Below, in pieces: positions 44,117 to 53,727 of a DNA stretch of 64,000 nucleotides. Location: NCBI RefSeq assembly GCF_012927125.1, contig NZ_JABBFZ010000002.1, forward strand, positions 558,001 to 622,000. The letters are read 5' to 3'. The notes beneath the pieces are model-generated. The model saw only the letters and a list, made by a program, of their open reading frames with translations. It ran no database searches and had not been told where the DNA came from. The position numbers and the translations under genes were made by a program. The first letter of the stretch is position 1. The number at the start of each line of letters is the position of its first letter. The stretch is from Paraburkholderia antibiotica (GTDB taxonomy: Bacteria > Pseudomonadota > Gammaproteobacteria > Burkholderiales > Burkholderiaceae).

Positions 44117-45790
44117 CTACAGGACCTTGTTCCTGTCGAGCGTGTTGCCGGTCGCCGCGTTGTAGCGCTCGACGTAATCGCCGAGCAGCGTGCGGATCGC
44201 CTGACCGATCTTGCGGTAGTCGGACTCGTTCAGATTCGCGAGCGACACGCGCCCCGACGGATGCTGCGTGCCGAAGCCGCGGCCGGGCAGCACGACCACG
44301 CGCGCTTCGCGCGCAAGCCGGAATAGCAGCTCGGACGGCTCGGTGTTCTTCAGCAACCATTCGACGAACTCGCGACCGTACGCGCGCTCGCCGAGAAACT
44401 CCATGTCGAGGATCGTGTAGTAGTCGACCTGGTTGATGTCGCTGTCGTCGAACGTAATACCAATGCCGTCGTAGAGCGCGCGCTTGCGGCTGCGGATCAG
44501 CCGCTTCAGCGCCTTCTTGTACGCGTCAGGCGTATCCATCAGCGAAAACAGCGAGAACAGCACCATCTGCACCTGCTGCGGCGTCGACAGCCCCGCCGTG
44601 TGATTGAGCGCGACCGTGCGGCTGTCGGCGACGAGGCGGTCGATGAACTTCAGCTTGTCCGGTTCGGTCGTGATCGACTCGTAGCGGTGATGCAGTTCCT
44701 TCTTCACGTCCTTCGGCAACTCGCCGATCAGCCGGTCGAAAATATTGTCGCGATGCGTGACGATCGTGCCGAGCCGCCAGCCGGTCGCGCCGAAGTACTT
44801 CGAATACGAGTAGACGAGAATGGTGTTCTTCGGCGCGAGCGCGAACAGCGACACGAAGTCGTCGGCGAAGGTGCCGTACACGTCATCGGTGAGCAGGATC
44901 AGATCGGGGCGCTCGTTGACGATCTCGGCCACGTACTGAAGACTTTCGTCGCTGATCCGCACCGAAGGCGGATTGCTCGGATTGACGAGAAAGAACGCCT
45001 TCACCTTCGGATCGCGCAACTTGTCGAGTTCCTTTTTCGAGTACTGCCAGTTCTTTTCGACATCGGCATTCACGTCGACGACCGCCAGCTGATAGTCGTT
45101 GAGCCCCGGAATCTCGATGTATGGCGTGAAAATCGGCATGCCGAGCGCGATCGTGTCGCCGGACTTGATCAGGTGATTCTGCCGCATCGTGTTGAAGATG
45201 TAGGTCATCGCGGCAGTGCCGCCTTCGACCGCGAAAATGTCGAACTCGCCGATGAACGGATGCTTACCGATCATCTCGCGGCGCAGATACTGACCGACGA
45301 TAACCTCGGAGAGCTTCAGCATCCGGTCCGGCACCGGATAGTTCGACGCGAGAATGCCCTCGCACATTTCGTACAGGAAGTCGCTCGCGGACAGCCCGAG
45401 CTGATCGCGCACATAAGACACGGCGCTCGCGAGAAAGGCGATGCCCGGCACGCCCTTGTTGCCGCGCAAAAACAGCTCGAAGCGCTCGACCAGGCCATCG
45501 CGCTTCGGAAAGCCGCCGACGCCCTCCGGCAGATACGCAAACGAGCGCTCCGCCTCGCGCATCGCGAAGAGGCCCAGTTGCCAGAAGCCATGGCGCGGAA
45601 TCGTCGCGACGAAGTTAGGGTTACCGCGCCCGGCATTGAGCATCGCCAGATTCGCGGGCCGCTCGACCGCGCCGCCGCCCGCCGCCTTGATCAACTCGTC
45701 TTTCAGCTCGAACGGGCTGAGCGCCGCCAGCCTCGCCGCCTTGTCCTTGTCTTTGTCCTTCTCGGCGTCCTGTTTGTCCCGCTTGTTCAT
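44117..45790 (-). CDS. aspD: Aspartate 4-decarboxylase (aspartate transaminase fold)
   Basis: A 557-residue fold-type-I PLP enzyme. LNAGRGNPNFVATIPRHGFWQLG near the start, FAVEGGTAAMTYIF, FFLVNPSNPPSVRIS, LTDDVYGTFADDF and PLP-lysine Lys331 in YSYSKYFGATGWRLG match bifunctional aspartate 4-decarboxylases (usual length about 530-550). It removes the beta-carboxyl of aspartate to give alanine and CO2, using a proton. GGAGGAGAC precedes the ATG. The N-terminus has a Lys/Asp-rich charged run. It follows aspT by 79 bp; together they form the aspartate-alanine cycle. Confidence 0.93.
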   Translation of the reverse strand: MNKRDKQDAEKDKDKDKAARLAALSPFELKDELIKAAGGGAVERPANLAMLNAGRGNPNFVATIPRHGFWQLGLFAMREAERSFAYLPEGVGGFPKRDGLVERFELFLRGNKGVPGIAFLASAVSYVRDQLGLSASDFLYEMCEGILASNYPVPDRMLKLSEVIVGQYLRREMIGKHPFIGEFDIFAVEGGTAAMTYIFNTMRQNHLIKSGDTIALGMPIFTPYIEIPGLNDYQLAVVDVNADVEKNWQYSKKELDKLRDPKVKAFFLVNPSNPPSVRISDESLQYVAEIVNERPDLILLTDDVYGTFADDFVSLFALAPKNTILVYSYSKYFGATGWRLGTIVTHRDNIFDRLIGELPKDVKKELHHRYESITTEPDKLKFIDRLVADSRTVALNHTAGLSTPQQVQMVLFSLFSLMDTPDAYKKALKRLIRSRKRALYDGIGITFDDSDINQVDYYTILDMEFLGERAYGREFVEWLLKNTEPSELLFRLAREARVVVLPGRGFGTQHPSGRVSLANLNESDYRKIGQAIRTLLGDYVERYNAATGNTLDRNKVL

Positions 45791-45869
45791 GTCTCCTCCT
45801 GAACGCAATTGCTGCGCAGTGTTCGTTCCGCTACGGCCAATCCGGCGTCGCCGCGAGCGACACGCCCGC

Positions 45870-47651
45870 TCACGCCATCAGCATCACCACGACCATCCCC
45901 CAGATCGTCAGCAGCGTATTGCCCACCGCATACGTCACGGTGTAGCCGAGGCCGGGGATCTGGCTTTTCGCGGCATCGCAGATCATGCCGAGCGCGGCGG
46001 TCGTCGTTCGCGAACCGGCGCAGACGCCAAGCAGGATGGCCGGATGAAAGTGGAACACGTAGCGCGCGATGAACATGCCGAGGATCAACGGCAGCGACGT
46101 CGCGACGATGCCCCACAGGAACAGGCCGACGCCGAGGCTCTGCAAGCCGGCGATAAATCCCGGCCCCGCCGTCAAGCCGATCACCGCGATGAAGACGTTG
46201 AGTCCCACCGAGTTCATGAACCAGACCGTCGGCTCCGGAATCCGGCCGAAAGTCGGATGAATGGCCCGCAGCCAGCCGAACACGAGACCGGCGATCAGCG
46301 CGCCGCCAGCTGTCGACAGCGTGAGCGGAATCCCTGCAACGTTGATGACGACGGCGCCCACCAGCGCGCCGATCGTGATCGCGAGCATGACGAACGCGAC
46401 ATCCGTCACGTTGGTCGCGCGATCGAGCACGCCGAGTACTTTCGCGGCGGCGCTCGTGTCCTGAGTGCGCCCGACGATCGTGATCGTGTCGCCGCGATGC
46501 AGCTTCGTGCTCGGCAGAATCGGAATCTGCGTTTCCGTCGGGCCGCGCTTGATCTTGCGCAGAAAGACGCCGCGCGCGAGCGGCAGGTCGGCGAGTTCCT
46601 GCAGGGTTTTGCCATCCACGGTCTTGCTCGTCACGTAGACGTCCACCCCTTCGGCGGGCACGGCCAGCAGTTCGGGGTCGTCCACTTCGATCGCGCGGGC
46701 GCGGCGCACCGCGAGCGTGTGATCGCCGCCCTCGTCGAGCGTCGTGCCATTCGCGGCATTCGCAGCACTCGCAGCATTCGCGCCGCCGGCGCCGAGCACC
46801 GCGACCAGCTGATCGCGCGGGCCCGCTATCGCGACGACGTCGTCCGCCTGCAGCACCATGTCGAGCGTCGCCTCCTCGATCTTGTCGCCATGGCGGATAC
46901 GCTCGATAAAGAGCCGCGTGTTCTCCGGCTGCAACGCCTCGACCTGACTCACGGTCTTGCCGCACGCGGGGCTATCCGCCACCACGCGATACGCGCGCAG
47001 CTCGTAGCGATGCCACGCCTGACCGCCGCCGCCCAGCTCCGTCGTGCCGCCGAGCGTCGCTTCGTACTCCTTGCAGGCCGCGACGAGATCGATACGCAGC
47101 AGTCGCGGCCCGAGCGTCGCGAGAAGCACCGCCGAGCCGACCGTGCCGAATATGTACGTGACCGCGTACGCGGTCGGCATCGCATCGATTAGCGCCTTGG
47201 CTTCGTCGGGCGATCTGCCCAGCCGGTTGATCGCATCCGACGCGAGCCCCATCGATGCCGAAATGGTTTGCGAGCCGGCGAACAGGCCGGCCGCCGAACC
47301 GATGTCGTAGCCCGCGATCTTCGACACGAGCACCGCCGCGCCCAACGACAGCACCGCCTGCACGGCGGCGAACAGCGCCTGCGGCAAGCCGTCTTTCGCG
47401 AGACCGCGCACGAACTGCGGGCCGACGCCGTAGCCCACCGCGAACAGAAAGATCAGAAAGAAGATCGACTTCACGTTCGGCGAGATGGTGATGTGCAACT
47501 GGCCGATTGCGATGGCGACCAGCAGCGTCGCCGTCACCGCGCCGAGACTGAACCCTTTATAGCTTTTTCCGCCGATCCAGTAACCGATCGCAAGCGACAG
47601 GAAGACCGCGAGTTCCGGGTACTGTCGTAACGTCGTAACGAGCCAGGTCAT
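45870..47651 (-). CDS. aspT: Aspartate:alanine antiporter
   Basis: A 593-residue AAE-family exchanger. Hydrophobic halves at about 1-170 and 375-590 flank two cytosolic TrkA_C/RCK-type domains (about 200-370, e.g. [20 protein letters not shown] and [18 protein letters not shown]). Family motifs include [38 protein letters not shown] and [39 protein letters not shown]. It exchanges aspartate for alanine; with AspD this is electrogenic and proton-consuming. ATG 47651 has GAGGG upstream; a GTG 33 bp earlier is the alternative. First gene of the aspT-aspD-gadB operon. Confidence 0.93.
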   Translation of the reverse strand: MTWLVTTLRQYPELAVFLSLAIGYWIGGKSYKGFSLGAVTATLLVAIAIGQLHITISPNVKSIFFLIFLFAVGYGVGPQFVRGLAKDGLPQALFAAVQAVLSLGAAVLVSKIAGYDIGSAAGLFAGSQTISASMGLASDAINRLGRSPDEAKALIDAMPTAYAVTYIFGTVGSAVLLATLGPRLLRIDLVAACKEYEATLGGTTELGGGGQAWHRYELRAYRVVADSPACGKTVSQVEALQPENTRLFIERIRHGDKIEEATLDMVLQADDVVAIAGPRDQLVAVLGAGGANAASAANAANGTTLDEGGDHTLAVRRARAIEVDDPELLAVPAEGVDVYVTSKTVDGKTLQELADLPLARGVFLRKIKRGPTETQIPILPSTKLHRGDTITIVGRTQDTSAAAKVLGVLDRATNVTDVAFVMLAITIGALVGAVVINVAGIPLTLSTAGGALIAGLVFGWLRAIHPTFGRIPEPTVWFMNSVGLNVFIAVIGLTAGPGFIAGLQSLGVGLFLWGIVATSLPLILGMFIARYVFHFHPAILLGVCAGSRTTTAALGMICDAAKSQIPGLGYTVTYAVGNTLLTIWGMVVVMLMA

Positions 47652-47804
47652 CGTAGCCCTCGTCTGCGGTTCGCCCGTCGACACGATGTGAGAGCGGGTG
47701 AATGGTCAATGAATAGCGGCGGTCGACTTTCGATCACGCACAGCCGATCTGCGCAAGCGGTCTCTCGTTCTGCATACAATGGTTCTTCCACCGGGACAAA
47801 ACAA

Positions 47805-47818
47805 TACGACCTTGGTCC
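47805..47818. promoter_or_regulatory. TACGACC-WW-GGTCC site before aspT
   Basis: TACGACCTTGGTCC, whose core GACC-TT-GGTC is an inverted repeat, lies about 155-165 bp before the aspT start. Identical or near-identical copies stand before the SulP gene (50175-50188) and the DUF3300 gene (52914-52927). Read as an operator; the form resembles DosR/NarL-family boxes (two half sites round a WW centre), but the regulator is unknown. Confidence 0.55.
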
Positions 47819-47840
47819 CACCCCGGCGCGCCGCACGAAC

Positions 47841-48245
47841 CTATTTCCTGAGGAGCTTCCACGGCCCGTTGCCGCTCCTGCAGGCGATCGGCGTCAGACT
47901 TTGCGTCTGCCCCTTCGCCAGCGCGACGAGCGTCACGCTGCGGCAGGTTCGCTCGCCGTCCTTCGACGTATCGTGCGGCGTCACCGTGCCCGTGATCGAC
48001 ACCGGGTTGCCCGTGCCCGCATTGCTCCATTCGAGCGCTTCGCCGTCCTGTTTCGTATCGAGCGCTTTTTGCGCGGCGGCATTCAGCGCTTTGCGATCGG
48101 CGTCGCGCATGTAGGTAATGGGTGTGTCTTTCAGGAAGTTGAGGTTGGCCGCGTGGCCTGCGTTCGCGCTTATCAGCAGCGCCAGCGCCGCGAGCGCGCG
48201 TGCGGCCGGACGAAATCGGAGTCGGAATCGAAATTGGCAGGACAT
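47841..48245 (-). CDS. Small secreted surface protein, RT0821/Lpp0805-like
   Basis: A 134-residue protein with a signal peptide (ALAALALLISANAGHAA) and the pattern ADRKALNAAAQKALDTKQDGEALEWSNAGTGNPVSITGTVTP...CRSVTLVAL, typical of the RT0821/Lpp0805 surface-antigen family (LxWxNxxTGxxGxxTP). Two cysteines (CRSV and IACRS) could form a disulfide. It follows the SulP gene by 36 bp with GGAGAGC before the ATG, so the two are probably co-transcribed. Function unknown. Confidence 0.78.
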   Translation of the reverse strand: MSCQFRFRLRFRPAARALAALALLISANAGHAANLNFLKDTPITYMRDADRKALNAAAQKALDTKQDGEALEWSNAGTGNPVSITGTVTPHDTSKDGERTCRSVTLVALAKGQTQSLTPIACRSGNGPWKLLRK

Positions 48246-48281
48246 GGCTAGCTCTCCTCGCTACAGGGTGCGCTCCGCGCG

Positions 48282-50015
48282 CTAGATGGCAGTGCGCGGC
48301 ACGCCGTGCGCATCGTCCGCGCGCGGGCCGCCCGAGCCGAATGCATCGACGAGATCCGCCACCGACGTGCGTCGATCGATCGGGCCAATGCGCGCTTCGA
48401 GTCCTTCGGCACGCAGCATGTCACGCACGTCCGCATGAGCGCCGGCGACTTTCAGCGCGATACCGGAAGCGCGCAGTGCCGCATCCAGCACGTCGAACAT
48501 GCGCGCGCCCGCCAGATCGACGAGCGGCGCCGCGGACAGATCGCAGATCACGAGGCGAACCGGCGCGGGCGCGGCGCGAATCATCCGCCAGATCGTCTCG
48601 CGCACGTGCTCGACGTTGAAATACAGCAGCGCCGCCTCGACCCGCACGGCCAGCACGCCGGCCACGACCTCGTTGTCGGCATGGCGTTCGAGGTCCGAGA
48701 AATAGCGCGTGCCGGGAATGCGCCCCAACATCGCGACATGCGGATGCGCGGCGCGCCGGATGATCAACAGCATCGACACGAGTACCGCGACGATCACGCC
48801 CTTCAGGATTCCCAACAACAGCACCGCCGCGAACGCCACCATCGAAATCGCGAATTCGAAGCGGCTCACGCGCCAGACATGCCGCAACTCGCCGATGTCG
48901 ACGAGCCCCTTGACGGCCACCAACACGATCGCCGCGAGCACCACGTTGGGCAGATTGGCAAGCAGCCCCGTGAGGAACAGCAGCGCGATGCCGATCGCCA
49001 GCGACGCGAACACGAGCGCCAGCGTGCTTTTCGCGCCCGCCTTGTCGTTCACCGACGATTGCGACAGCCCGCCCGCGACCGGGAGCGCCTGGAACAGCCC
49101 GGCGGCGAGATTGGCCGCGCCAAGGCCGAGCAGTTCCTGGCGCGCATCGATCTCGTCGCCATGTGCGCGCGCGAGCGAGCGCGCGGCCGACACGCTTTCG
49201 ACATACGCGAGCAACAGGCACGCGAACGCGAGCGGCACGATGCCGTCGACGTCGCGCAGGCGCAGCCCCGGCAAATGGAATGCGGGCAAGCCGCGCGGCA
49301 GCGCGCCCACCAGCGCGAAGCCCGCGCCGGCCAGCGGCGTGACCGACAACACGACGATCGACACCGCCACCACGCCGAGCGCCACCGGCCGGCCCGGCAG
49401 AAATTTTTCGCCGAGCAGCAGCAGCGCGATGCACACGACGCCGAACACGAGCACGCTGACGTTGGTGTGCGAAATCTGCGCGCCCAGCACCGCGATCCGC
49501 TCGAAGAAAAACTCGCCGCCGCCCTTCACGCCGAACAGCTTCGGCAGCTGCGTCATTGCAATGGTCAGCGCCGCGCCCGCCTTGAAGCCGAGCAGGATCG
49601 TCTCGCTGATGAAGCTGACGAGCGAACTCAGCCGTAACAGCCAGCCGATCACGCACATGCACGCAATCAGCAACGACGTGAGCGCCGCGATCGAGGCCCA
49701 GCGCGCCGCATCGCCGTCGGCCATGCCGGCGACGGTCACGCCGACCAGCATCGAGATCGCCGAGGTCGGTCCGATCGCGAGTTGACGCGACGAGCCGAAC
49801 GGCGCGTACAGCAGGCCGCCGACCAGATAGCCGTAGATTCCGTATTGCGGCGGCAAGCCGGCCAGCGACGCATACGCGAGCGACACCGGAATGCCGTAGG
49901 CCGCGAGCGTCACGCCGGCGACCGCGTCGTTCAGCAGCCAGCGCGGCCGATAACCGCGCAGCCACTGCATGGGCGGCAACGCGGCGCGCCAGCCGCGTGC
50001 GGGCGACGCGGTCAT
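48282..50015 (-). CDS. SulP-family anion transporter with STAS domain
   Basis: A 578-residue transporter: N-terminal LLNDAVAGVTLAAYGIPVSLAYASLAGLPPQYGIYGYLVGGLLYAPFGSSRQLAIGPTSAISMLVG (SulP signature), about 11 helices, and a C-terminal STAS domain (about residues 440-560, VRLVICDLSAAPLVDLAGARMFDVL). Distinct from the SulP at 18323, which has a reduced STAS. The ATG at 50015 is used; an in-frame TTG at 50048 with GAGG upstream may be the true start. The ion is unknown; sulfate, bicarbonate or dicarboxylate are options. It lies in the putative acid/low-oxygen regulon and is followed by the surface-protein gene. Confidence 0.87.
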   Translation of the reverse strand: MTASPARGWRAALPPMQWLRGYRPRWLLNDAVAGVTLAAYGIPVSLAYASLAGLPPQYGIYGYLVGGLLYAPFGSSRQLAIGPTSAISMLVGVTVAGMADGDAARWASIAALTSLLIACMCVIGWLLRLSSLVSFISETILLGFKAGAALTIAMTQLPKLFGVKGGGEFFFERIAVLGAQISHTNVSVLVFGVVCIALLLLGEKFLPGRPVALGVVAVSIVVLSVTPLAGAGFALVGALPRGLPAFHLPGLRLRDVDGIVPLAFACLLLAYVESVSAARSLARAHGDEIDARQELLGLGAANLAAGLFQALPVAGGLSQSSVNDKAGAKSTLALVFASLAIGIALLFLTGLLANLPNVVLAAIVLVAVKGLVDIGELRHVWRVSRFEFAISMVAFAAVLLLGILKGVIVAVLVSMLLIIRRAAHPHVAMLGRIPGTRYFSDLERHADNEVVAGVLAVRVEAALLYFNVEHVRETIWRMIRAAPAPVRLVICDLSAAPLVDLAGARMFDVLDAALRASGIALKVAGAHADVRDMLRAEGLEARIGPIDRRTSVADLVDAFGSGGPRADDAHGVPRTAI

Positions 50016-50174
50016 CGAAAGACCGCTGCCGCTGGATTCGTTGCTCAACGTAGCGCCTCGCGTACGGAAGCCGATCGGAAGAAAACCCGCGTGCGGCGCG
50101 GCGCGCCCGAATTCGAGCCGAGGGCCGCGCGTGCCTGCTTCGAAGCGTAGCCTTCCGTCCGCGCGCTTCGCATC

Positions 50175-50188
50175 GGACCTTGGTCGTA
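50175..50188. promoter_or_regulatory. GGACC-WW-GGTCGTA site before the SulP gene
   Basis: GGACCTTGGTCGTA is the inverted copy of the element found at 47805 and 52914. On the minus strand it reads TACGACCAAGGTCCGAT, matching the 52914 copy also in the following CGAT. It is about 160-170 bp before the SulP start. Confidence 0.55.
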
Positions 50189-50214
50189 GAGGCGCTGGTG
50201 TACCGCACCGCCGC

Positions 50215-51186
50215 TCAAAGCGCATCCTTGACGCGCTGCCACGAACTGTCCGGATCGAACTCGGTAATCGGCGGCGCATGCGCGCCGCGATCCTTCTGGT
50301 AGATCACGCCGTTGTTGTTGACGACGAAGGTCATTACGCCGCTCGTGCCGTAGCGCGCCGGATAGGCGACCATCGCGAATCCGGCGAGCATGTGCCCGTT
50401 GATCACGTAGCTGAACGCGCCGCCCGGCGCGTGCCGGCCCTGCCGAGTCAGGATGCGGAAGTGGTAGCCGCGATAAGGATCGCCGGCCACGTGGCCTTTC
50501 AGGTATTCCGAACTGGCGGCGACGAGCGGCCCGAACGGACTCGGCTCCGCGTCGCTGTCTTCATCGGTGTGCCAGTAGAGGCCGTCCTGCTTGCCCGGCG
50601 TACTGGCGAGTTTTTGTGCGTATTCGAGCAGGCCGTCGTGATTGCGATCGCGCGATGCGTATTCGCGCTGCGCGTCGAGATAGGCACGCAGCACCTTGAT
50701 CGCTTCGTGCTCGTTCGCGCCGATGCGTCGGTTGATGATCTCGTCTTCGCCCTGCTCGGTCGCGAATCGCCACGTACCGCCTTCCTTCACGAGCGGAATC
50801 GGCATCGGCCACGCCTCGTCGCCGACCAGCAGAATGCGCCGGGTCTGACCCGCGTCGTCGAATGCGTGAAAGGCTTCGAGCTCGGCGCTCGCCTTGGCCC
50901 AGTTCGCCTCGTTCTCCGCGTGATCGGGCGACGCCACGAGGCTCTTGTGCGTGTCGCCGAAGATGCTGATCAGCGCCGCTTCGTCGCCGGCTTTCAGCGC
51001 GTCGGACAGCGCGCTGACCGCTTCCTCCGGCGTCGCGAAGGTTCGTTGTCCGGCGCCGAACGCGGCCAGCGGCAACGCCAACATCGACGCAAAAACCAGC
51101 GCACTCAGCCCGCGCGCCGCGGCGACCCTGGCGCGCGACGCGTCGCGCGTGCGCCTGCCGGTGATGTTCCGCTCGATCATGGCCAT
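50215..51186 (-). CDS. Secreted DUF2950 protein
   Basis: A 323-residue protein with a signal peptide (about 1-45, ending AAFGAG), then QRTFATPEEAVSALSDALKAGDEAALISIFG, GTWRFATEQGEDEIINRRIGANEHEAIKVLRAYLDAQREYA, and the glycine-rich GYHFRILTRQG...GAFSYVINGHMLAGFAMVAYPARYGTSGVMTF, which match DUF2950. It follows the DUF3300 gene by 3 bp; the two families are regularly adjacent, so their products probably work together in the periplasm. Function unknown. Confidence 0.85.
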   Translation of the reverse strand: MAMIERNITGRRTRDASRARVAAARGLSALVFASMLALPLAAFGAGQRTFATPEEAVSALSDALKAGDEAALISIFGDTHKSLVASPDHAENEANWAKASAELEAFHAFDDAGQTRRILLVGDEAWPMPIPLVKEGGTWRFATEQGEDEIINRRIGANEHEAIKVLRAYLDAQREYASRDRNHDGLLEYAQKLASTPGKQDGLYWHTDEDSDAEPSPFGPLVAASSEYLKGHVAGDPYRGYHFRILTRQGRHAPGGAFSYVINGHMLAGFAMVAYPARYGTSGVMTFVVNNNGVIYQKDRGAHAPPITEFDPDSSWQRVKDAL

Positions 51187-51189
51187 CCC

Positions 51190-52764
51190 CTATCGCCGTC
51201 CGCCGCCGCGGCCGCCTCCGCCGCGCGCCGAAAAGTTGCCGCCGCCTCCGGCAAACCCGCCTCCTCCGCCGGCAAATCCGCCACCGCCACGGGCCGACGC
51301 GCGCGCCGACTGTCCGCGCGACTCGAACGATTGACGGCTCGCCGCGCCGCGCGCGCTGTTGGCCTGCGCGTCGTGCGCGGAGCCGTAGCCGCTGAAGGCC
51401 TCGCCGCCGCCGCGCGTTTGCGCGGCGCGCGGATTCACGTCGCGCGTGCCCGGCGAGGCCGCTGCGCGCTGCGCCGGCTGTTGCTGCGCCCGACCTTGCG
51501 CGCCCGCGCCGCCGCCGGCACTCCCCAAGCCGCCCCCGCCCGCTCCCGCGCCGGCACCCGCGCCGGCTCCTCCGAAACCGCCACCGCCACCAGCCCCACC
51601 ACCACGCGACGGCGGATCGCCGACCCGCTGCGTGCGTGCCGAGCGATCCGCGACGCCGCTAACCTGGCCCGGCTTGCGATCCGGCACCCACGCGGACGAG
51701 CCACCGCCCTGGCCACGACCGCCACCGCCACCACCACCGCGATTGATATCGCCCGTATTGATGTTGCCGCGCTCGACGCTCCGATCGCCCCGGTTGACGG
51801 TCCGGTCGCCGCGCTCGACGTTTCGCTCGTGATTGATATTGATGTTGTTGTTACCGCCGCCTCCGTAATTCGTCTCGTAGTGGCCGCCGTTCCACGCGGC
51901 GGTGATCGCCGCGCCCCAGATCAGCCCCGTCGCGAGCGCGGCGCCCGGCGCGTACGGATAGTAGTAAGCCGGATACGGCGTGGGCGCGTACGCATAGGTC
52001 ACCGGCGCGCTGGCCACGACGACGGTCTGCGGGTTGTACTGCGGCACGTAGATCACCTGCGGATCGGCCGGCTGGATCTTGATCACTTCTTTCTCGACGA
52101 CCACGACCTGCTTGTCGTCGGATTTCAGATGCCCCGCCGTCTGCGTTTTGCGCCGGAAACGCTGCACCGCTTCGAGCACCGCGCCCTGATCGGCCACGAC
52201 CGCTTCGCCGAGCGCGGTCGTCCAGTCGAGATCGGTGCTCATTTTCTTGACGATCTCGGGGTAATTGAGCAGCGCCTTCACCGGGTCCTGCCACGCGTCG
52301 TTGAGCTTCAGCGATTTGTCGGTCTTGTGCCGATCGAGAAAGCGGTCGGCCTGGACGATTTCCACCGGATAGGTCGAGGCAGGAAGAATGATCGCGATCA
52401 GATCGTCCGGATAGAGCGCGATCGGCCCGACGAGGTTGTCGAGCGTCGCCGCCGGCACCGCTGCGTTCGCGGGAGCGGCCGCGGGGGCCTGCGCCAACGA
52501 AGGTGCAACGAAAAACGGGAAGAACGGCGCGCCGCAGCACGCGACGAGCGTCGCGCGTAGGGCGACGGCAAGCGCTGCGCGCAGCGGGGTGAAAGGTGTA
52601 TGCGGAAGATGCGGCAGGCGCTGTGCATGCAGTACACGCCGCACGCACGAGCACCGCCCTCCGGCGGGTGCCGTCGTCGGCGGAAAGAACGGAACGATCC
52701 GAACCAGCCGGACCCACCAAACGCCCCGGCCGATCCGTTCACGAGCATGCGTAACGCGGCCCAT
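51190..52764 (-). CDS. Secreted DUF3300 protein with long Gly/Arg-rich tail
   Basis: A 524-residue protein. An N-terminal hydrophobic export region (about 40-90, LRAALAVALRATLVACCGAPFFPFFVAPSLAQA) precedes the DUF3300 core (LVGPIALYPDDLIAIILPASTYPVEIVQADRFL, KALLNYPEIVKKMSTDLDWTTALGEAV, IQPADPQVIYVPQYNPQTV). The last 200 residues are low complexity: Asn/Arg repeats (ERGDRTVNRGDRSVERGN), then Gly-rich runs. GAGGGGA supports the ATG at 52764, below the shared palindrome. Operon with the DUF2950 gene. Function unknown; the tail could bind polyanions. Confidence 0.82.
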   Translation of the reverse strand: MGRVTHARERIGRGVWWVRLVRIVPFFPPTTAPAGGRCSCVRRVLHAQRLPHLPHTPFTPLRAALAVALRATLVACCGAPFFPFFVAPSLAQAPAAAPANAAVPAATLDNLVGPIALYPDDLIAIILPASTYPVEIVQADRFLDRHKTDKSLKLNDAWQDPVKALLNYPEIVKKMSTDLDWTTALGEAVVADQGAVLEAVQRFRRKTQTAGHLKSDDKQVVVVEKEVIKIQPADPQVIYVPQYNPQTVVVASAPVTYAYAPTPYPAYYYPYAPGAALATGLIWGAAITAAWNGGHYETNYGGGGNNNININHERNVERGDRTVNRGDRSVERGNINTGDINRGGGGGGGRGQGGGSSAWVPDRKPGQVSGVADRSARTQRVGDPPSRGGGAGGGGGFGGAGAGAGAGAGGGGLGSAGGGAGAQGRAQQQPAQRAAASPGTRDVNPRAAQTRGGGEAFSGYGSAHDAQANSARGAASRQSFESRGQSARASARGGGGFAGGGGGFAGGGGNFSARGGGGRGGGRR

Positions 52765-52913
52765 CGATGCTTCCCCTCGCGCTTCGTCATCGATCCGCGT
52801 TGCCATGACTGCGGTACCGGCCCGCCGTCTTCGATCGACCTTATTCGAAGCAATGGAAACGAGACACACCTGTTGCATGCGTACAGTGTGGAAAGCGGTC
52901 GCGCGATTGCAAA

Positions 52914-52927
52914 TACGACCTTGGTCC
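52914..52927. promoter_or_regulatory. TACGACC-WW-GGTCC site before DUF3300-DUF2950
   Basis: TACGACCTTGGTCC, identical to the copy at 47805, lies about 150-160 bp before the DUF3300 start, in the 413-bp divergent region shared with the glycine-zipper gene (start 53178). The rest of this region shows no gene. Confidence 0.55.
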
Positions 52928-53177
52928 GATTGCGCACGCCCCCGCGCGACGCAATCATGAAAGCGAACCTGCCGTTGCCGCGCCATCGGCGCATCCTCGT
53001 TGCGTCGTCGTTGCGTCGTCGTTATCCGCACTTCTCTCGCGCCTTCCCGGCTCCCTCGGCGCGCGGCAACCGGTCCAGCAAGGACGCTATTCGACGGATG
53101 CCGGTTCCGCCCTCCCGCCTGCGGAAAAACAGGCAACCGGCGACTCGCACCAGCGTGGACTCACGCAAGGAGCTGTC

Positions 53178-53651
53178 GTGAATACATCGACGAAGTACTG
53201 GATTGTCGCCGCGTTGACGGTGTCGCTATCGTTCGACGGCCTCGCGCAATCGCGGCCGATCGCCTATCCGGCCAAAGGCCAAAGCGCGCAGAAACAGCAG
53301 CAGGACGAAGGCGCCTGCTATTCGTGGGCCCGGAGCAATACCGGCGTCGACCCGGCCGCGGTCGCCAACGCGCCGCCTCCGCCGTCCGGGCCCGCGGTGG
53401 GCGGCGGCGAGCGCGTGCAGGGCGCCGCGCGCGGCGCGGCCGGCGGCGCGGTGATCGGCGCGATCGCCGGCGATGCGGGCAAGGGCGCGGCGATCGGCGC
53501 GGCCACCGGCACGGTGGTCGGCGGCTCGCGCGCGCGGCAGAACCGCCGGGCCGCCGCCGCATCGACGCAAGCACAGTCGCAGGGCGCGATGAGCACCTTC
53601 AATCGCGCGTACGCCGCTTGCATGGAAGGCCGCGGTTACACGATCAAGTAA
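53178..53651 (+). CDS. Secreted glycine-zipper protein
   Basis: A 157-residue protein with signal peptide (to about residue 23, GLAQS) and a glycine-zipper helix pair (about 80-115, GAARGAAGGAVIGAIAGDAGKGAAIGAATGTVVGGSRARQNRR), as in YMGG-like and OmpA-linked zipper proteins that insert in membranes. Two cysteines (GACYSW, AACMEG) bracket the zipper. The GTG at 53178 has AGGAG six bases upstream. Divergent from the DUF3300 gene and could share its control region. Function unknown, probably envelope-related. Confidence 0.8.
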   Translation: MNTSTKYWIVAALTVSLSFDGLAQSRPIAYPAKGQSAQKQQQDEGACYSWARSNTGVDPAAVANAPPPPSGPAVGGGERVQGAARGAAGGAVIGAIAGDAGKGAAIGAATGTVVGGSRARQNRRAAAASTQAQSQGAMSTFNRAYAACMEGRGYTIK

Positions 53652-53727
53652 CGGCATGGGCGCGCTTGCGTCGCCGCTGCAGCCGCTGCTTACCGCGAGC
53701 GGGCCCATCGGCCAACCCGCGAGCGCG

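Noticed and set aside
49969..52560. An 863-codon plus-strand frame across SulP, DUF2950 and DUF3300
   Set aside because: It crosses three recognised genes and their promoters, and the product is Arg/Ala/His-rich without any domain; an antisense shadow.
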